Below, in pieces: positions 17,223 to 28,018 of a stretch of DNA of 64,000 bases. Within the stretch, counting starts at the first letter, position 1, and the number at the start of each line of letters is the position of its first letter. The stretch covers positions 744,001 through 808,000 of the forward strand of contig NZ_SJPX01000002.1 of NCBI RefSeq assembly GCF_007860175.1. The letters are read 5' to 3'. The notes beneath the pieces are model-generated. The model saw nothing but the letters and a program-made list of their open reading frames with translations. It searched no databases and was not told the DNA's origin. Source of the DNA: Rubripirellula reticaptiva (lineage in GTDB: Bacteria > Planctomycetota > Planctomycetia > Pirellulales > Pirellulaceae). The position numbers were made by a program, and so were the translations under genes.

Positions 17223-18893
17223 ATGATCAATCGACATCTTCTCTGTGCGATCTCACTTATCGTCATTGGTTGGGGGATCCATGCCGGGCCGGCGATTTCT
17301 CAAACTTCGAATCGCCCCAACTTCGTTTTTGTTCTTACCGACGATCAGTCCTACGGGATGATGGGATGCGATGGAAACGAAATCACTCAGACGCCGAACA
17401 TCGACCAGCTTGCCAAAGACGGCATCTACTTTGACCGCGCTTATGTCACTAGCGCAATCTGCACTCCAAGCCGGATCTCGATTCTGCTGAGCCAGTTCGA
17501 GCGAAAGCACGGCGTCAACTTTAACTCCGGCACCAGTGTGGCCCCAGAAGCGTGGAAAAAGTCCTATCCGGTTGTGATGCGAAGCAACGGCTACTACACC
17601 GGCTACGTTGGCAAGAACCATGCACCGATCGGTGACGGTGGTTACACGAGTGGTTTGATGGATAAGTCATTCGACTATTTCTACGCCGGCCACGGTCACA
17701 TCAAGTTCTATCCCAAAGATCACCACGACATCTTCATGTCGGCCAAAGACGACACCCAGATCGAAATCGTTGGCGAAAGCGCGACGGACTTTCTGTCCAA
17801 TGAACATCGACTTGAGGGCGCGATCCGATTTCTCAATTCACGTCCAACCGACAAGCCGTTCTGCCTAAGCATCTGTCTAAACCTGCCGCATGATGCGGGC
17901 ACCAGCACGATGCAAATGCGAAACAGCGACGATGAAATCTACAAGACGCTCTATCGCGACATCAGCATTCCGTTGCCCAAGAACTACGTCGCCAAAAAGG
18001 ACATCACGACCCCCAAACTGCCGGCGGACGTGTTGAAAACCGAAGAACGCCAGACCGGCTACAACTGGGTCGACGAACCTAAGGATTTGACCGAACGGAT
18101 GACGCGGCAAATGCAAGCTCTCACCGGCATCGACCGCATGATTGGTGACATTCGCAGCAAGCTTGCCGCAGAGGGGATCGACAAAAATACGATCATCATC
18201 TTCAGCAGCGATCACGGTCAGTTCCAAGGTCAACAGGGCCTTGGCGGCAAAGCACTTTGCTATGAACAAACCACTCATGTGCCGATGATCATTTTCAACC
18301 CGGCCGCTGCGGAAACGGCTCAAGGACACCGAAGAAGTCAATTGGTGCAAAGCATCGATATCGCACCGACGATGCTGGACTACGCGGGCATCAAAACGCC
18401 CGACGAGTTTCAGGGAAAGAGTCTGCGAAGCTTGATCGACGGCAACGGTGATGCGGTTCACCAATACATCTTTACCGAAAACTTGTGGTCAACGCACTTT
18501 GGCAATCCACGTATCGAAGCCGTGCAAGACAAACGCTGGAAATACATTCGTTACTACAAGAACCAAAATTTTCCTGCCTCAGTGAAGGTGCGCACGGCCA
18601 AAGAACTAAACATCCCCGTCAATGCGATGCTGTACGCCGTGCACGACGACGGCATCGCAGTCTATCGGCACTACGCAGAATCGTCGCTAGCGGGCGAGGC
18701 TGCGGTTTACGAAGAACTATACGACATCGAGAACGATCCAGCAGAACTAAATAACTTGATTGACCGGGACCATCACACCGACGTACTGCAGCGATTGAAG
18801 AAGGCTTGGAATCAAAAGCTAATCGAAGCAAGAGGAAAAGGCGTTCCCAAAGTGCTCCGATACACCGCTGACAACGGAGCCAAACCCGGTTGA
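17223..18893 (+). CDS. S1 family sulfatase, secreted, GKNHAP variant
   Basis: A 556-residue S1 sulfatase. The ATG at 17223 is chosen since a signal peptide ([18 protein letters not shown]) starts there; an in-frame GTG at 17109 overlapping the previous stop would add 38 non-signal residues. LTDDQSYG gives the metal aspartates, CTPSR (Cys80) the modification site. The GKWHLG position reads GKNHAP, keeping Lys and His but losing Trp. The second metal motif is SSDHGQ. These features resemble the choline-sulfatase/iduronate-sulfatase-like branches more than the arylsulfatase A-like branches of S1 (tentative). It is embedded in the plus-strand run 110 bp after the preceding sulfatase. Confidence 0.93.
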   Translation: MINRHLLCAISLIVIGWGIHAGPAISQTSNRPNFVFVLTDDQSYGMMGCDGNEITQTPNIDQLAKDGIYFDRAYVTSAICTPSRISILLSQFERKHGVNFNSGTSVAPEAWKKSYPVVMRSNGYYTGYVGKNHAPIGDGGYTSGLMDKSFDYFYAGHGHIKFYPKDHHDIFMSAKDDTQIEIVGESATDFLSNEHRLEGAIRFLNSRPTDKPFCLSICLNLPHDAGTSTMQMRNSDDEIYKTLYRDISIPLPKNYVAKKDITTPKLPADVLKTEERQTGYNWVDEPKDLTERMTRQMQALTGIDRMIGDIRSKLAAEGIDKNTIIIFSSDHGQFQGQQGLGGKALCYEQTTHVPMIIFNPAAAETAQGHRRSQLVQSIDIAPTMLDYAGIKTPDEFQGKSLRSLIDGNGDAVHQYIFTENLWSTHFGNPRIEAVQDKRWKYIRYYKNQNFPASVKVRTAKELNIPVNAMLYAVHDDGIAVYRHYAESSLAGEAAVYEELYDIENDPAELNNLIDRDHHTDVLQRLKKAWNQKLIEARGKGVPKVLRYTADNGAKPG

Positions 18894-18951
18894 TTCGGTT
18901 TCGCCTTTTGACCTTCGCTTTTCCTGCCTTCCTCGAATCAATCAGACTGCC

Positions 18952-20361
18952 ATGACTCGCTTCTTTCAACTTGCAATCAGCGTTACCCTGTTTTGCATTT
19001 CAAACTGTTGCCCCGCCGCCGAACGCCCAAACATTGTGCTGATCGTCGCCGACGATTTAGGTTTCAGTGACGTGGGATTCAACGGTTGTACAGAGATCCC
19101 GACTCCCAATCTTGATGCGTTGGCTCAGTCGGGCGTTGTGTTTGAGTCTGGCTATGCGTCACATCCGTACTGTAGCCCCAGTCGTGCCGGGCTTCTGACG
19201 GGACGTTACCAGCAACGGTTTGGACACGAATGCAACCCGGAACCCGACGCCTTCGAACAGGGTGATCAGGCTCCCGGATTGCCACTTTCGGAAACCACGT
19301 TGGCACGTGCACTTGGCGACGCGGGATACGCCACCGGTGCGATTGGAAAATGGCATTTGGGTGATGCGAAACCGTACTGGCCCAATCGTCGCGGATTCGA
19401 CGAGTGGTTTGGTTTCAGCGCCGGCGGGTTGAACTATTGGGGCGACGTTGGCAAAAAGCCTGCAGCCTTAGGGGTTCATCGTGGCGACGAACAAGTCGAT
19501 CCTAAAACGTTGACTTACCTGACCGATGACTTTTCGACCGAAGCCGTGCAGTTTGTCGATCGTCACCAGGATGAACCATTCTTCTTGTACCTCGCCTACA
19601 ACGCGCCTCACGCACCCGATCAGGCGACCAAGAAACACCTGTCGAAAACCGAGCACATCGAATATGGCGGCCGCGCGGTCTACGGAGCGATGGTCGCGGG
19701 GATGGACGAAGGCATCGGGCGAGTGATGACCAAGTTGAAAGAAGTTGGCGTAGCAGACAACACACTGGTGATCTTCTACAGCGACAACGGTGGACGCAGA
19801 GAACACGCCGTCAACTTTCCGTATCGCGGTCACAAAGGCATGTTGTTCGAAGGCGGTATCCGGGTTCCGTTTCTGATGTCCTGGCCAAAGCAAATCCCAA
19901 AAGGATCAACTGTCCCCACGCCGATTACCGCCTTGGACATTTTCCCCACGGTCTTGTCCGCAGCAGGAACAACCATCGACGACGCAGCGAAGCTAGACGG
20001 CATGAACTTGATTCCGATGCTTCGCAATCGGCAGTCTCACCAAAATCCGCGAACGTTGTTTTGGCGATACGCGATTGGCGACACTGAATTTGGGTACGCA
20101 GTCCGTGACGGCGATCTAAAACTGGTTCAAAGCGGCTACAAAGGTCGATCGTTGCTTTTCGATCTTGCCAATGATTCATGGGAACACCATGACTTAGCAT
20201 CACAGCAACCCGAAACGGTCGCTCGGTTGAGCAAACTGATTCAAAACTGGGACGCCAAGAATATTTCGCCGAAATGGCTGGACGCGCATGGACCCAATGT
20301 TCGCAGCGAGGAAGAGTCGCGACAAAAGGCGATCGACGCTGCTTCACGTGGTGAGCGATAG
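18952..20361 (+). CDS. S1 family sulfatase, secreted
   Basis: A 469-residue S1 sulfatase, 58 bp downstream of the previous gene. A short signal peptide ends near CPAAE (20-24). [11 protein letters not shown] carries the metal aspartates, [21 protein letters not shown] (Cys74) the formylglycine site, GKWHLG the Lys/His pair and YSDNGG the second metal site. The signature environment is almost the same as in the sulfatase at 30476 ([21 protein letters not shown]). The pair belongs to one branch, of a type often met in clusters for sulfated galactans (recollection, not verified). Confidence 0.95.
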   Translation: MTRFFQLAISVTLFCISNCCPAAERPNIVLIVADDLGFSDVGFNGCTEIPTPNLDALAQSGVVFESGYASHPYCSPSRAGLLTGRYQQRFGHECNPEPDAFEQGDQAPGLPLSETTLARALGDAGYATGAIGKWHLGDAKPYWPNRRGFDEWFGFSAGGLNYWGDVGKKPAALGVHRGDEQVDPKTLTYLTDDFSTEAVQFVDRHQDEPFFLYLAYNAPHAPDQATKKHLSKTEHIEYGGRAVYGAMVAGMDEGIGRVMTKLKEVGVADNTLVIFYSDNGGRREHAVNFPYRGHKGMLFEGGIRVPFLMSWPKQIPKGSTVPTPITALDIFPTVLSAAGTTIDDAAKLDGMNLIPMLRNRQSHQNPRTLFWRYAIGDTEFGYAVRDGDLKLVQSGYKGRSLLFDLANDSWEHHDLASQQPETVARLSKLIQNWDAKNISPKWLDAHGPNVRSEEESRQKAIDAASRGER

Positions 20362-20413
20362 TCGCGGATGCCAAGACCTTTCAACTTAATTCCTCACCAA
20401 TCAACGTGCGTCA

Positions 20414-22222
20414 ATGAGTTTTCTGCGATTGATACAAGCCTTCACGTTTGCAGCCTTTCTTCTGACACCTCTGGCATTGGCCGAGCAGGGTCGACCGAAT
20501 ACTGAATTGGGCGAACTGATCTTTGAAGATCACTTTGAACGTTCAGAATCGCAAGAGGAGAAGGACGAACCTGGGAACGACTGGACCACTAGCAGCGACA
20601 AGACAGCTGCAGGTCACAAGGAAGTCGACTTGCGCGACGGGGCGATGCATATTTACACGCACAAGGTTGCTAATCATGCGACATCGGTACGACATCCGTT
20701 CGCATTCACCGACGGCAGCATCGGTCTGCGGTTCATGTTGCACAAAAAAGGCGACAGCCTAAAGCTGAACTTCGCCGATCTGGCCTGCAAAACGGTTCAT
20801 GCCGGTCACCTGTTTGATGCAGACGTAAGCGTCAGTACGCTGACCATCGAAGATCGCAAGACAGGCGTCATGAACTTGAAGACACGTGCTTTGTCAAAAG
20901 CCGGCACCCTCACCGACGGCCAACGCAAGACATTGTCAGCGAAGAAAAAGCGGATGCCGATTCAACTTGAATTGAATCAGTGGCACGAGATCCTCGTTCA
21001 TATCGATGGCGACCATGTCGTCGTGGACATCGATGGTCAACGCGTCGGCAGTCATCAATCCGACGGATTTGCCCACGCTAACAAATCGTTATTGCGATTG
21101 CTCGTCCCAAATACTGCGACCGTGGATGACGTTCGCATTTGGAAACGATCTCCAATTCACGCGAAAACGAACGAAAATTTTTCCGATGCCTCCAACTTAG
21201 ACTTCAAGAAGTTGGTTTCGCCGGTTCCCACGTCGGCTAAGTTCATCGACGAGAACTACTACATCTGGGGCGCTAGCATGGTGCGTGACACCGATGGAAA
21301 GTGTCACTTGCTGTACAGTCGCTGGCTTCGCGAACTCGGGCACAACGCCTGGGTCACGCATTCCGAGATCGCTCATGCAGTGGCCGACAGTCCGCTGGGG
21401 CCTTTCCGATACGTTGACGTTGCCTTGCCAGCCCGCGGGCCAGAGTATTGGGATGGAATGTGCACTCACAATCCAACCGTCCATAAATTCGACGGCAAGT
21501 ACTATCTTTATTACATGGGTAATTTCGGTGACGGTAATGCGACCGTGAAGCTGAACCCCATCCATCGCAACCATCAACGCATCGGTGTTGCCGTCGCCGA
21601 TCATCCGGCTGGGCCGTGGAAGCGTTTTGACAAACCTTTGATTGACGTTACCCATCAGCCAGGTGCCCATGACGAGCTGATGACGAGCAACCCGTCGATT
21701 CTGCGGCGATCTGACGGCACGTACGTTCTGATTTACAAAGCGGTGGGAACCAAAGGACCACTACCGTTCGGTGGCCCAGTGATTCACTTGGCTGCCACGT
21801 CGCAATCGCCGACCGGACCATTCAACAAAAAAATGACGCCGTTGTTTACCGCACCGGGCGTCAAGTTCCCGGCCGAAGATCCCTACGTTTGGGCCGAGGG
21901 CAATCGCTGTTGGGCGATCGTGAACGACCACAAAGGAACATTCAACGGCACCGGCGAGGATTCACTTGCATTGTTCACATCGAAGGATGGTTTGACATGG
22001 GATGTCGCTCCGAATCCGTGGGTACTGCAGCGCAAGGTGACCTGGACCGACGGTACCGAGCAGTCGTTTCATCGACTCGAACGCCCGCAGCTTTGGCTCG
22101 AAAACGGACAGCCGGCGGTGCTGTACTGTGCAGCCGAAGAAACAAACGACGAAGCTCATTCGTTCAACGTTCACATTCCTCTGATCAAGAAGAATTCGGA
22201 AACGGATCATGTCACTCAATAG
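20414..22222 (+). CDS. Jelly-roll domain fused to a five-bladed beta-propeller GH43-like protein
   Basis: A 602-residue exported protein with a signal peptide ending near LALAE (20-24). Residues 33-250 are a concanavalin-like jelly roll beginning LIFEDHF and containing KTVHAGHL and [10 protein letters not shown]. The same module, with KTVHAGHI and DKTGAMNLEV, forms the C terminus of the sulfatase at 23764. From about 270 to the end the sequence has the blade pattern of GH43/GH117-type propellers: [73 protein letters not shown]. Candidate catalytic acids lie in these blade edges, but family membership is not certain. It probably acts exo on a galactan- or arabinan-like side chain, in concert with the sulfatases around it. 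Confidence 0.8.
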   Translation: MSFLRLIQAFTFAAFLLTPLALAEQGRPNTELGELIFEDHFERSESQEEKDEPGNDWTTSSDKTAAGHKEVDLRDGAMHIYTHKVANHATSVRHPFAFTDGSIGLRFMLHKKGDSLKLNFADLACKTVHAGHLFDADVSVSTLTIEDRKTGVMNLKTRALSKAGTLTDGQRKTLSAKKKRMPIQLELNQWHEILVHIDGDHVVVDIDGQRVGSHQSDGFAHANKSLLRLLVPNTATVDDVRIWKRSPIHAKTNENFSDASNLDFKKLVSPVPTSAKFIDENYYIWGASMVRDTDGKCHLLYSRWLRELGHNAWVTHSEIAHAVADSPLGPFRYVDVALPARGPEYWDGMCTHNPTVHKFDGKYYLYYMGNFGDGNATVKLNPIHRNHQRIGVAVADHPAGPWKRFDKPLIDVTHQPGAHDELMTSNPSILRRSDGTYVLIYKAVGTKGPLPFGGPVIHLAATSQSPTGPFNKKMTPLFTAPGVKFPAEDPYVWAEGNRCWAIVNDHKGTFNGTGEDSLALFTSKDGLTWDVAPNPWVLQRKVTWTDGTEQSFHRLERPQLWLENGQPAVLYCAAEETNDEAHSFNVHIPLIKKNSETDHVTQ

Positions 22223-22288
22223 CTCACAACGCTATTCAACAAAAGCAAATCCCGCTTCTGTCATCCACTGTTACCTATTGAGTCTTCC

Positions 22289-23662
22289 ATGAACCACTTC
22301 GTCCGTCGGCAATTTTTCAAGGCCTCCACCGCGTTCGGCGCAGCGACTTTTCTACCCGCACACATCGCACTTGGCGACCAGGCGAACAGCGAAACGCGAG
22401 CACCTAGCGAACGAGTCAACGTGGCGTTCGTGGGCAGCGGTGGCAAAGGCGATCGCAATCGGCAAGCATTTCTTGCAACCGGACTGTGCAATGTCGTTGC
22501 CCTCTGCGACGTTGACTTGCAAGGCAAACATGTCCAGCCCGCGCTAACAGCTCACCCCGATGCGCCGAAGTTTACTGATTTCCGCCGGATGCTGGACGAG
22601 GTGGGCGACCAGATCGACGCTGTCGTGGTTTCAACGCCCGACCACTCGCACTTTGCCGCAGGCATGTTGGCGATGTCGATGGGCAAGCATGTTTGGGTCG
22701 AGAAACCACTCGCGCATACGTTCGGTCAAGTCGAACGCATGATCGACCTTGCTGATCGCAGCGGTGTGGTGACTCAAATGGGAAACCAAGGTCATTCGGA
22801 AGCAAACTTCCATCAGTTCAAAGCATGGTCCGCAGGCGGCGTCTTCAAAGACGTCAGGAAGATCACCGCGTATATGAATAAGTATCGTCGTTGGCATGGC
22901 TGGGGCGAAAGTGTAACCGAGTACCCAACCGATCCGTTACCCACAGGCATGGACTGGAATACTTGGTGCAACCCCTCACCGATGAATCCGCACAGCAAGC
23001 GGTTGCATCCTGGCAATTGGCGAAGCTGGTTCGACTACGGTAGCGGTGCCTTTGGCGATTGGGGGCCGCACATTCTGGACACCTGCCATCGGTTCTTGGA
23101 ACTCGGATTACCAGAACGGATTACGGCCATCAAACGCGAAGGTGCCAACACCTTGGTTTTCCCGCAAGCGTCCACGATTCAGTTTGCTTTTCCCAGTCGC
23201 GGCGAAATGCCAGCGTGTGATGTGACTTGGTATGACGGCCGAGAAAACTTGGCCGAGGTCGAACCAGAGTACAAGGCAACGGTAGATCGAGCGGCGAAGG
23301 AAAACCGTCCCGGAAAGATCATCTATGCGGGCGATCATGTTTTCCAAGGCGATTCGCACGGCGATGAACTGGAAGTCATTTCGACAGGCGCGGACGAAGT
23401 GATGGCAACGCTGCCAAAGTATTCGACCAAAAGTTCCAACCACTGGGCAAACTTTCTGCTCAGTTGCAAAGGCGTCGAAGAAACCCAGTCGCCTTTCCAC
23501 ATCAGCGGTCCGTTGACGCAAGTCTTCAACCTTGGCGTGATCGCCCAAAGACTGGGCGGCGAAATTGAATTCGACCGTGTAACCAAAACGATCAAAAATA
23601 ATGATGCAGCACTTGCGCTGCTCGATCCTGCGCCTCGTCATGGTTGGGAAGAGTTTTACTAA
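22289..23662 (+). CDS. Tat-exported Gfo/Idh/MocA family oxidoreductase
   Basis: A 457-residue NAD(P)-dependent sugar oxidoreductase-like protein. The N terminus has a twin-arginine motif (RRQFFKA, Arg6-Arg7) and a hydrophobic stretch, so it is probably exported folded with its cofactor by Tat. The Rossmann fold is marked by VAFVGSGGKGDR (about 46-56), and the family hallmark EKP lies at 138-140 (VWVEKPLA). GAFGDWGPHILDT, with a His, belongs to the substrate/catalytic region. Planctomycetes hold many such Tat-exported members. In this run it accompanies a DUF1080 protein; in the described 3-keto-glycoside pathway a member of this family oxidises C3 of the sugar before the DUF1080 enzyme cleaves it. 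The role here is inferred from that pairing. Confidence 0.9.
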   Translation: MNHFVRRQFFKASTAFGAATFLPAHIALGDQANSETRAPSERVNVAFVGSGGKGDRNRQAFLATGLCNVVALCDVDLQGKHVQPALTAHPDAPKFTDFRRMLDEVGDQIDAVVVSTPDHSHFAAGMLAMSMGKHVWVEKPLAHTFGQVERMIDLADRSGVVTQMGNQGHSEANFHQFKAWSAGGVFKDVRKITAYMNKYRRWHGWGESVTEYPTDPLPTGMDWNTWCNPSPMNPHSKRLHPGNWRSWFDYGSGAFGDWGPHILDTCHRFLELGLPERITAIKREGANTLVFPQASTIQFAFPSRGEMPACDVTWYDGRENLAEVEPEYKATVDRAAKENRPGKIIYAGDHVFQGDSHGDELEVISTGADEVMATLPKYSTKSSNHWANFLLSCKGVEETQSPFHISGPLTQVFNLGVIAQRLGGEIEFDRVTKTIKNNDAALALLDPAPRHGWEEFY

Positions 23663-23763
23663 CTGTAAGTCCAACACAAACGTTTGTTCAACACTGATCC
23701 AAATCGCGGCAGAAAACGCTAACCCGGCGAATCGCCCACCTGTACCGCAAACAACAACATTCC

Positions 23764-26184
23764 ATGAAATCCATCATCTGTTCAGCGATGATTGCCATCG
23801 CAGCCATCGCGTCGCAAGTCCATGCGGCCGACGGTCCGAATATCATTTTGGTGTTTGCGGACGACATCAGTGCTCGCGAATTACCACTGTATGGTTCGTC
23901 GACTTGGAGCCCGCCCAGCGGTGGCGATACCGCCGACGTTGCCTTTCGCGCCAAGACTCCGGCGCTGGACCAGATGGCCGAAGAAGGTTGCTGGGTCGAA
24001 ACCGCTTGGGCGTCCGTCGTTTGCTCGCCCAGCCGAGCGATGATGATGACCGGCCGTTACGCTCACTTGCACAAGTGGTGGAACAACAAGGACAAGGGCC
24101 GTTACCTCGACGCGAAAGGAAAAGCCGTCACTTGGCCGCTCTACGAAAGTTCGCCTCGCTTGATCGGCCATGTCGCCCAACAAGCCGGCTACGCAACTTA
24201 CTGGGCCGGCAAAACGCAAATGGCTGGCGACCTTGGCAAGTTTGGTTTTGACCAGGGTTGCTTTACACCCGGCAACCTTTCGGACACGGATAACCCGTAC
24301 ACCGATTTCAAGATGTATGAAAAGAAGATCGATGGCGGAAAGTTGCTCTTCAATTCCGACACGAACCAACCAATCGACAGCTATCTACAACACGGTTGGT
24401 ATTGGAAACCGCATGTCAGGTTGATGAATCATCCGGGCAAAAACAAGGGACTGCAGTGGTGGCCGAACACGCCTGAATCCGAAGCAAGCTTCGGCCTGAA
24501 CACCTACGGTCCTGACGTCGAACTTGAGTTCATCTTTGACTTCATGGACCGACAAGACGCGGCTAAAAGACCGTTCTTTGTCTACCACACCTCGCATTTA
24601 GGTCACGACGCTTTTGATTGGCTGAACCCTCAGTCCGAGTCCAAATGGCCGGGGACTCCCGTCGTCCAATGGGATGGCAACGGATACACACGTATCACCC
24701 CCAACGTCACTGGCGACCAAGGCGTTTACAACGATCATGACACCGTCACCGAACCCGGCATTCACAATCATGTGAATTACCTCGATTACCAAATCTGGAA
24801 ATATCGAAACAAGCTGCAGCACATGGGGATCGCTGACAACACGGTGCTAATCTTCTGTGCCGACAATGGCACCAGCGGCTATGGAAAGAGCAGTTCGGAT
24901 CGCCAAAAGGGCACGCACGTCCCGCTGATCATTGTGGCGCCGGGGATGACCAAACAGGGTCGCCAGGATGTGCTAGTAAACATGTCCGACATGCTGCCGA
25001 CAATCGCGGAATTAACCGGCGCAACAATTCCAAATGACTATGAAATCAATGGCGAAAGTCTTGTTCCGTTCCTGTTCACCGACAAGCCGAAGCACCGAGA
25101 TTGGATTTACGGATACAACGGCGCGGACCAGATCATTCGCGGCGACAAGGTTTTGAAGGATGGCAAGGGCAAGTGGTGGGACGTCTCGGCAGATCCCGAC
25201 GACTTGATCAGTTTCCCGCAAATTCAGGACTGGAACCAAGTCAGCGATGCCCATCGCGCCGAGCGAGACGAACTGCTAGCGGTCTTGCCCCGGTTCGACC
25301 TGCACGAGACCAAACACGATGCGCCGGGCGTTGAACTGCCCACAATTCCGGCGAAGCAAAAAACAAATAACAACATCAAGGCCCCCCCAAAAAAGCCAAA
25401 GCAAAACCCAGCAAAAGTCGAAGCGACCGACGGTATTCACGGCCTTAAAAAGGCATTGGCTGCGCCGCCAAAACCAAACGTGCTTTCCGTATTCACGGAA
25501 GACCAGAAACGGTCACCGACGAGGATCGTCGGGCAAGGCGGAAACGGAAAGCTGCTGTTCAGTGACGACTTTGATGGCCGTAGCGAACTTGGCGAACGGT
25601 ACCACACAAGCAAAGCAATCGCTGAATCGTTTACGATTGTTGACGGTGTATTGACGTGCAAGCAAACACAGGAAGACCACGGCGCCCACATGCACCCCAT
25701 GGTCGCCTTCAAGGACGGCGACATCCAGTTTGACGTTCGATTCAAGGGCGGCACCCAGTTCAACGTGGTCATCGACGACAAGAATGACAAAACGGTTCAC
25801 GCCGGTCACATCTGCCGCGTTTCGATTACACCAAAGAAAATGATTCTAGGTGACGACAAAACCGGGGCCATGAACCTGGAGGTTCGTGAATTACGCCAAC
25901 GTACCGATCTCGTCGCGGACCAAGTCAAAGCGCTAGAGGAACTGTTGCAGAAGACGCGACAAGTCGGCAATGTCGAAATACAAAAGGGCAAGTGGTATCA
26001 CGTCCGCGTAGTCATCATTGACGATGTCATGGAGACGTACTTGGATGGCGAACCTATCGCTCGCCTTCAATCCCCAGGAATCGGGCACGCAACAAAAACG
26101 AACGTCGGGCTAACGATCAATGGTTCGACGATTGAATTCGACAACTTACAAGTTCGTTCGCCCAAGATGTCGCCGCTTCGCTAG
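23764..26184 (+). CDS. S1 sulfatase with C-terminal jelly-roll domain, GKTQ variant
   Basis: An 806-residue exported protein. The signal peptide ends near VHAAD (19-23). FADDISAREL gives metal aspartates and CSPSR (Cys87) the formylglycine site, with an insert (GSSTWSPPSGG) between them. The GKWHLG position reads GKTQMAG (Lys150, Gln152), so the usual His is Gln. CADNGTSG is the second metal motif. A Lys/Pro-rich linker near 535-560 (APPKKPKQNPAK) leads to a jelly roll at 597-806 (LLFSDDFDG, KTVHAGHI, DKTGAMNLEV, WYHVRVVI). This is homologous to the N terminus of the protein at 20414 and the remnant at 32052, and could be a substrate-anchoring module. Confidence 0.92.
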   Translation: MKSIICSAMIAIAAIASQVHAADGPNIILVFADDISARELPLYGSSTWSPPSGGDTADVAFRAKTPALDQMAEEGCWVETAWASVVCSPSRAMMMTGRYAHLHKWWNNKDKGRYLDAKGKAVTWPLYESSPRLIGHVAQQAGYATYWAGKTQMAGDLGKFGFDQGCFTPGNLSDTDNPYTDFKMYEKKIDGGKLLFNSDTNQPIDSYLQHGWYWKPHVRLMNHPGKNKGLQWWPNTPESEASFGLNTYGPDVELEFIFDFMDRQDAAKRPFFVYHTSHLGHDAFDWLNPQSESKWPGTPVVQWDGNGYTRITPNVTGDQGVYNDHDTVTEPGIHNHVNYLDYQIWKYRNKLQHMGIADNTVLIFCADNGTSGYGKSSSDRQKGTHVPLIIVAPGMTKQGRQDVLVNMSDMLPTIAELTGATIPNDYEINGESLVPFLFTDKPKHRDWIYGYNGADQIIRGDKVLKDGKGKWWDVSADPDDLISFPQIQDWNQVSDAHRAERDELLAVLPRFDLHETKHDAPGVELPTIPAKQKTNNNIKAPPKKPKQNPAKVEATDGIHGLKKALAAPPKPNVLSVFTEDQKRSPTRIVGQGGNGKLLFSDDFDGRSELGERYHTSKAIAESFTIVDGVLTCKQTQEDHGAHMHPMVAFKDGDIQFDVRFKGGTQFNVVIDDKNDKTVHAGHICRVSITPKKMILGDDKTGAMNLEVRELRQRTDLVADQVKALEELLQKTRQVGNVEIQKGKWYHVRVVIIDDVMETYLDGEPIARLQSPGIGHATKTNVGLTINGSTIEFDNLQVRSPKMSPLR

Positions 26185-26237
26185 TCTCAGCGAATGGGTT
26201 TGCTCACCAGTTCAAGCGTCAAATAGAAACGCAATCG

Positions 26238-27977
26238 ATGAAATTCATTTACTCACTCGTGTTCGTCTTGCATTTCACCTGCACTGCAATTGCTGGCGAC
26301 CGGCCCAACGTGATTCTGATCGTGACGGATGACCAGGGATACGGCGACATGTCTTGTCACGGAAACCCTTGGCTAGAAACGCCGAATCTGGACCGACTTG
26401 CCGCTGAAGGCGTGCGACTGGACGACTACCACGTTGACCCCGTTTGCACGCCCACTCGCGCGGCGCTGATGACGGGCCGATACTCGTCCCGCGTCGGTGC
26501 ATGGACAGTGACCGAGGGACGACAATTGCTGAACCCCGACGAAGTCACAATCGCAGACATGTTTGCCGATTCGGGGTATCGCACGGGAATGTTCGGAAAG
26601 TGGCACCTCGGTGACACGTGGCCGTACGCTCCGCGATACCGTGGCTTTCAAACGGTTGTCCGCCATCTTGCCGGCGGTATCGACGAGATTGGCAACCCGA
26701 TCGGTAACGACTACTTCGATGACATGTATTACCGAAACGGAAAGCCTGAAAAGATTGACGGCTACTGCACGGACGTGTTCTTTGCCGAGTGCCAACGGAT
26801 GATCGCACAGCCATCCGACCGACCTTTTTTCGTTTACTTACCGCTCAACGCGATGCACAGTCCGCATACGGTCGCCGCGAAGTACTCGGCGCCGTTCAAA
26901 GCGGATGGGCATGCCGATGCCCGATCCGACTTCTTTGGCCAAATCATTAACTTTGATGAAAATCTTGGACGACTGCTCGATTTCCTAAGGTCACAGCAGA
27001 TCGAAGACAACACCATCGTCATTTTCATGGGTGACAACGGCACGGCCGAAGGAGGCAATGGCGGGTTACCAGACAATGGGTATAGCGCCGGCGTGCGAGG
27101 CAAAAAGGGATCCGTCTATGAAGGTGGTCACCGCGTTGCCTGTTTTGTTCGCTGGCCAGCGAGACTGAACGCGGGACAGAGAACCGACGCTCTGACGTCC
27201 TGTCGTGATTGGCTACCCACGCTCGTCGATTGGTGCCAACTCGAAGGGCACGACAACGCCGATTTTGATGGGCGATCCATGGCATCATTGCTTGACGGAT
27301 GCGGCGAAGAATGGCCGGACCGAACATTATTCGTCGAACGACAGGGGGACCAACCCAAACTGGTGCCTTCGACAAAAAGACGTGGCAAGTATCCACATTA
27401 CGCGGTGCTTACCGAGCGATGGCGAATGGTCAACGGTGAACTTTACGACATCATCACTGATCCCGGACAAAGAACCAACGTCGCTGCCAAGCATGAAGAT
27501 GTCCTCGCTGACTTGCGATCTCGGTACGAAAATTACTTTGCCGATGTGTTTGCAACGGGCGCTGCTTACACCCGGTTTCAGCTTGGCGTAGCCGAAGAAA
27601 ACCCAACGCGTCTGACGGTACGAGATTGGCATCCAACCGACGGCAATGTGATTTGGAAGCAAGAACAACTCGGTGACAACGGGCTCGTCATCAATGGTTT
27701 CTGGGCCGTCCATGCGGTTCGTGCCGGTCGCTATCGAATTTCATTGTCGCGTTTTCCCAGTGACGCTCCGGCCGCCATGGGCGCGTCCGAAGCGCGACTC
27801 GAAATCGGCGAGATCGATGAGACACAAACGATCGATCCGAGCGATTCATCAGCGACCTTTGACATTGAACTGCCCGCCGGCGATGCGGTGATGCAGAGCT
27901 GGCTAACAGACGCTCAAACTAATTTGCGGCGAGGTGCATACTTCGCCGACATTCAATTCATCGATCAGAAGAAATAA
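26238..27977 (+). CDS. S1 family sulfatase with C-terminal beta-domain
   Basis: A 579-residue secreted S1 sulfatase. The signal peptide ends near TAIAG (16-20). VTDDQGYGDM gives metal aspartates, HVDPVCTPTRAALMTG (Cys70) the modification site, GKWHLG the Lys/His pair and MGDNGTAEGG the second metal motif. From about 455 an extra C-terminal region (PTRLTVRDWHPTDGNVIWKQ, GFWAVHAVRAGRYRISLSRFP) looks like a small beta-sandwich seen on related sulfatases that contain the DGYCTDVFF motif. It is 53 bp after the previous gene and 41 bp before the GH86-like gene. Confidence 0.94.
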   Translation: MKFIYSLVFVLHFTCTAIAGDRPNVILIVTDDQGYGDMSCHGNPWLETPNLDRLAAEGVRLDDYHVDPVCTPTRAALMTGRYSSRVGAWTVTEGRQLLNPDEVTIADMFADSGYRTGMFGKWHLGDTWPYAPRYRGFQTVVRHLAGGIDEIGNPIGNDYFDDMYYRNGKPEKIDGYCTDVFFAECQRMIAQPSDRPFFVYLPLNAMHSPHTVAAKYSAPFKADGHADARSDFFGQIINFDENLGRLLDFLRSQQIEDNTIVIFMGDNGTAEGGNGGLPDNGYSAGVRGKKGSVYEGGHRVACFVRWPARLNAGQRTDALTSCRDWLPTLVDWCQLEGHDNADFDGRSMASLLDGCGEEWPDRTLFVERQGDQPKLVPSTKRRGKYPHYAVLTERWRMVNGELYDIITDPGQRTNVAAKHEDVLADLRSRYENYFADVFATGAAYTRFQLGVAEENPTRLTVRDWHPTDGNVIWKQEQLGDNGLVINGFWAVHAVRAGRYRISLSRFPSDAPAAMGASEARLEIGEIDETQTIDPSDSSATFDIELPAGDAVMQSWLTDAQTNLRRGAYFADIQFIDQKK

Positions 27978-28018
27978 CTCACTTTAACATCGCAGCGAAG
28001 CATTCAGAGTACGCCCAA

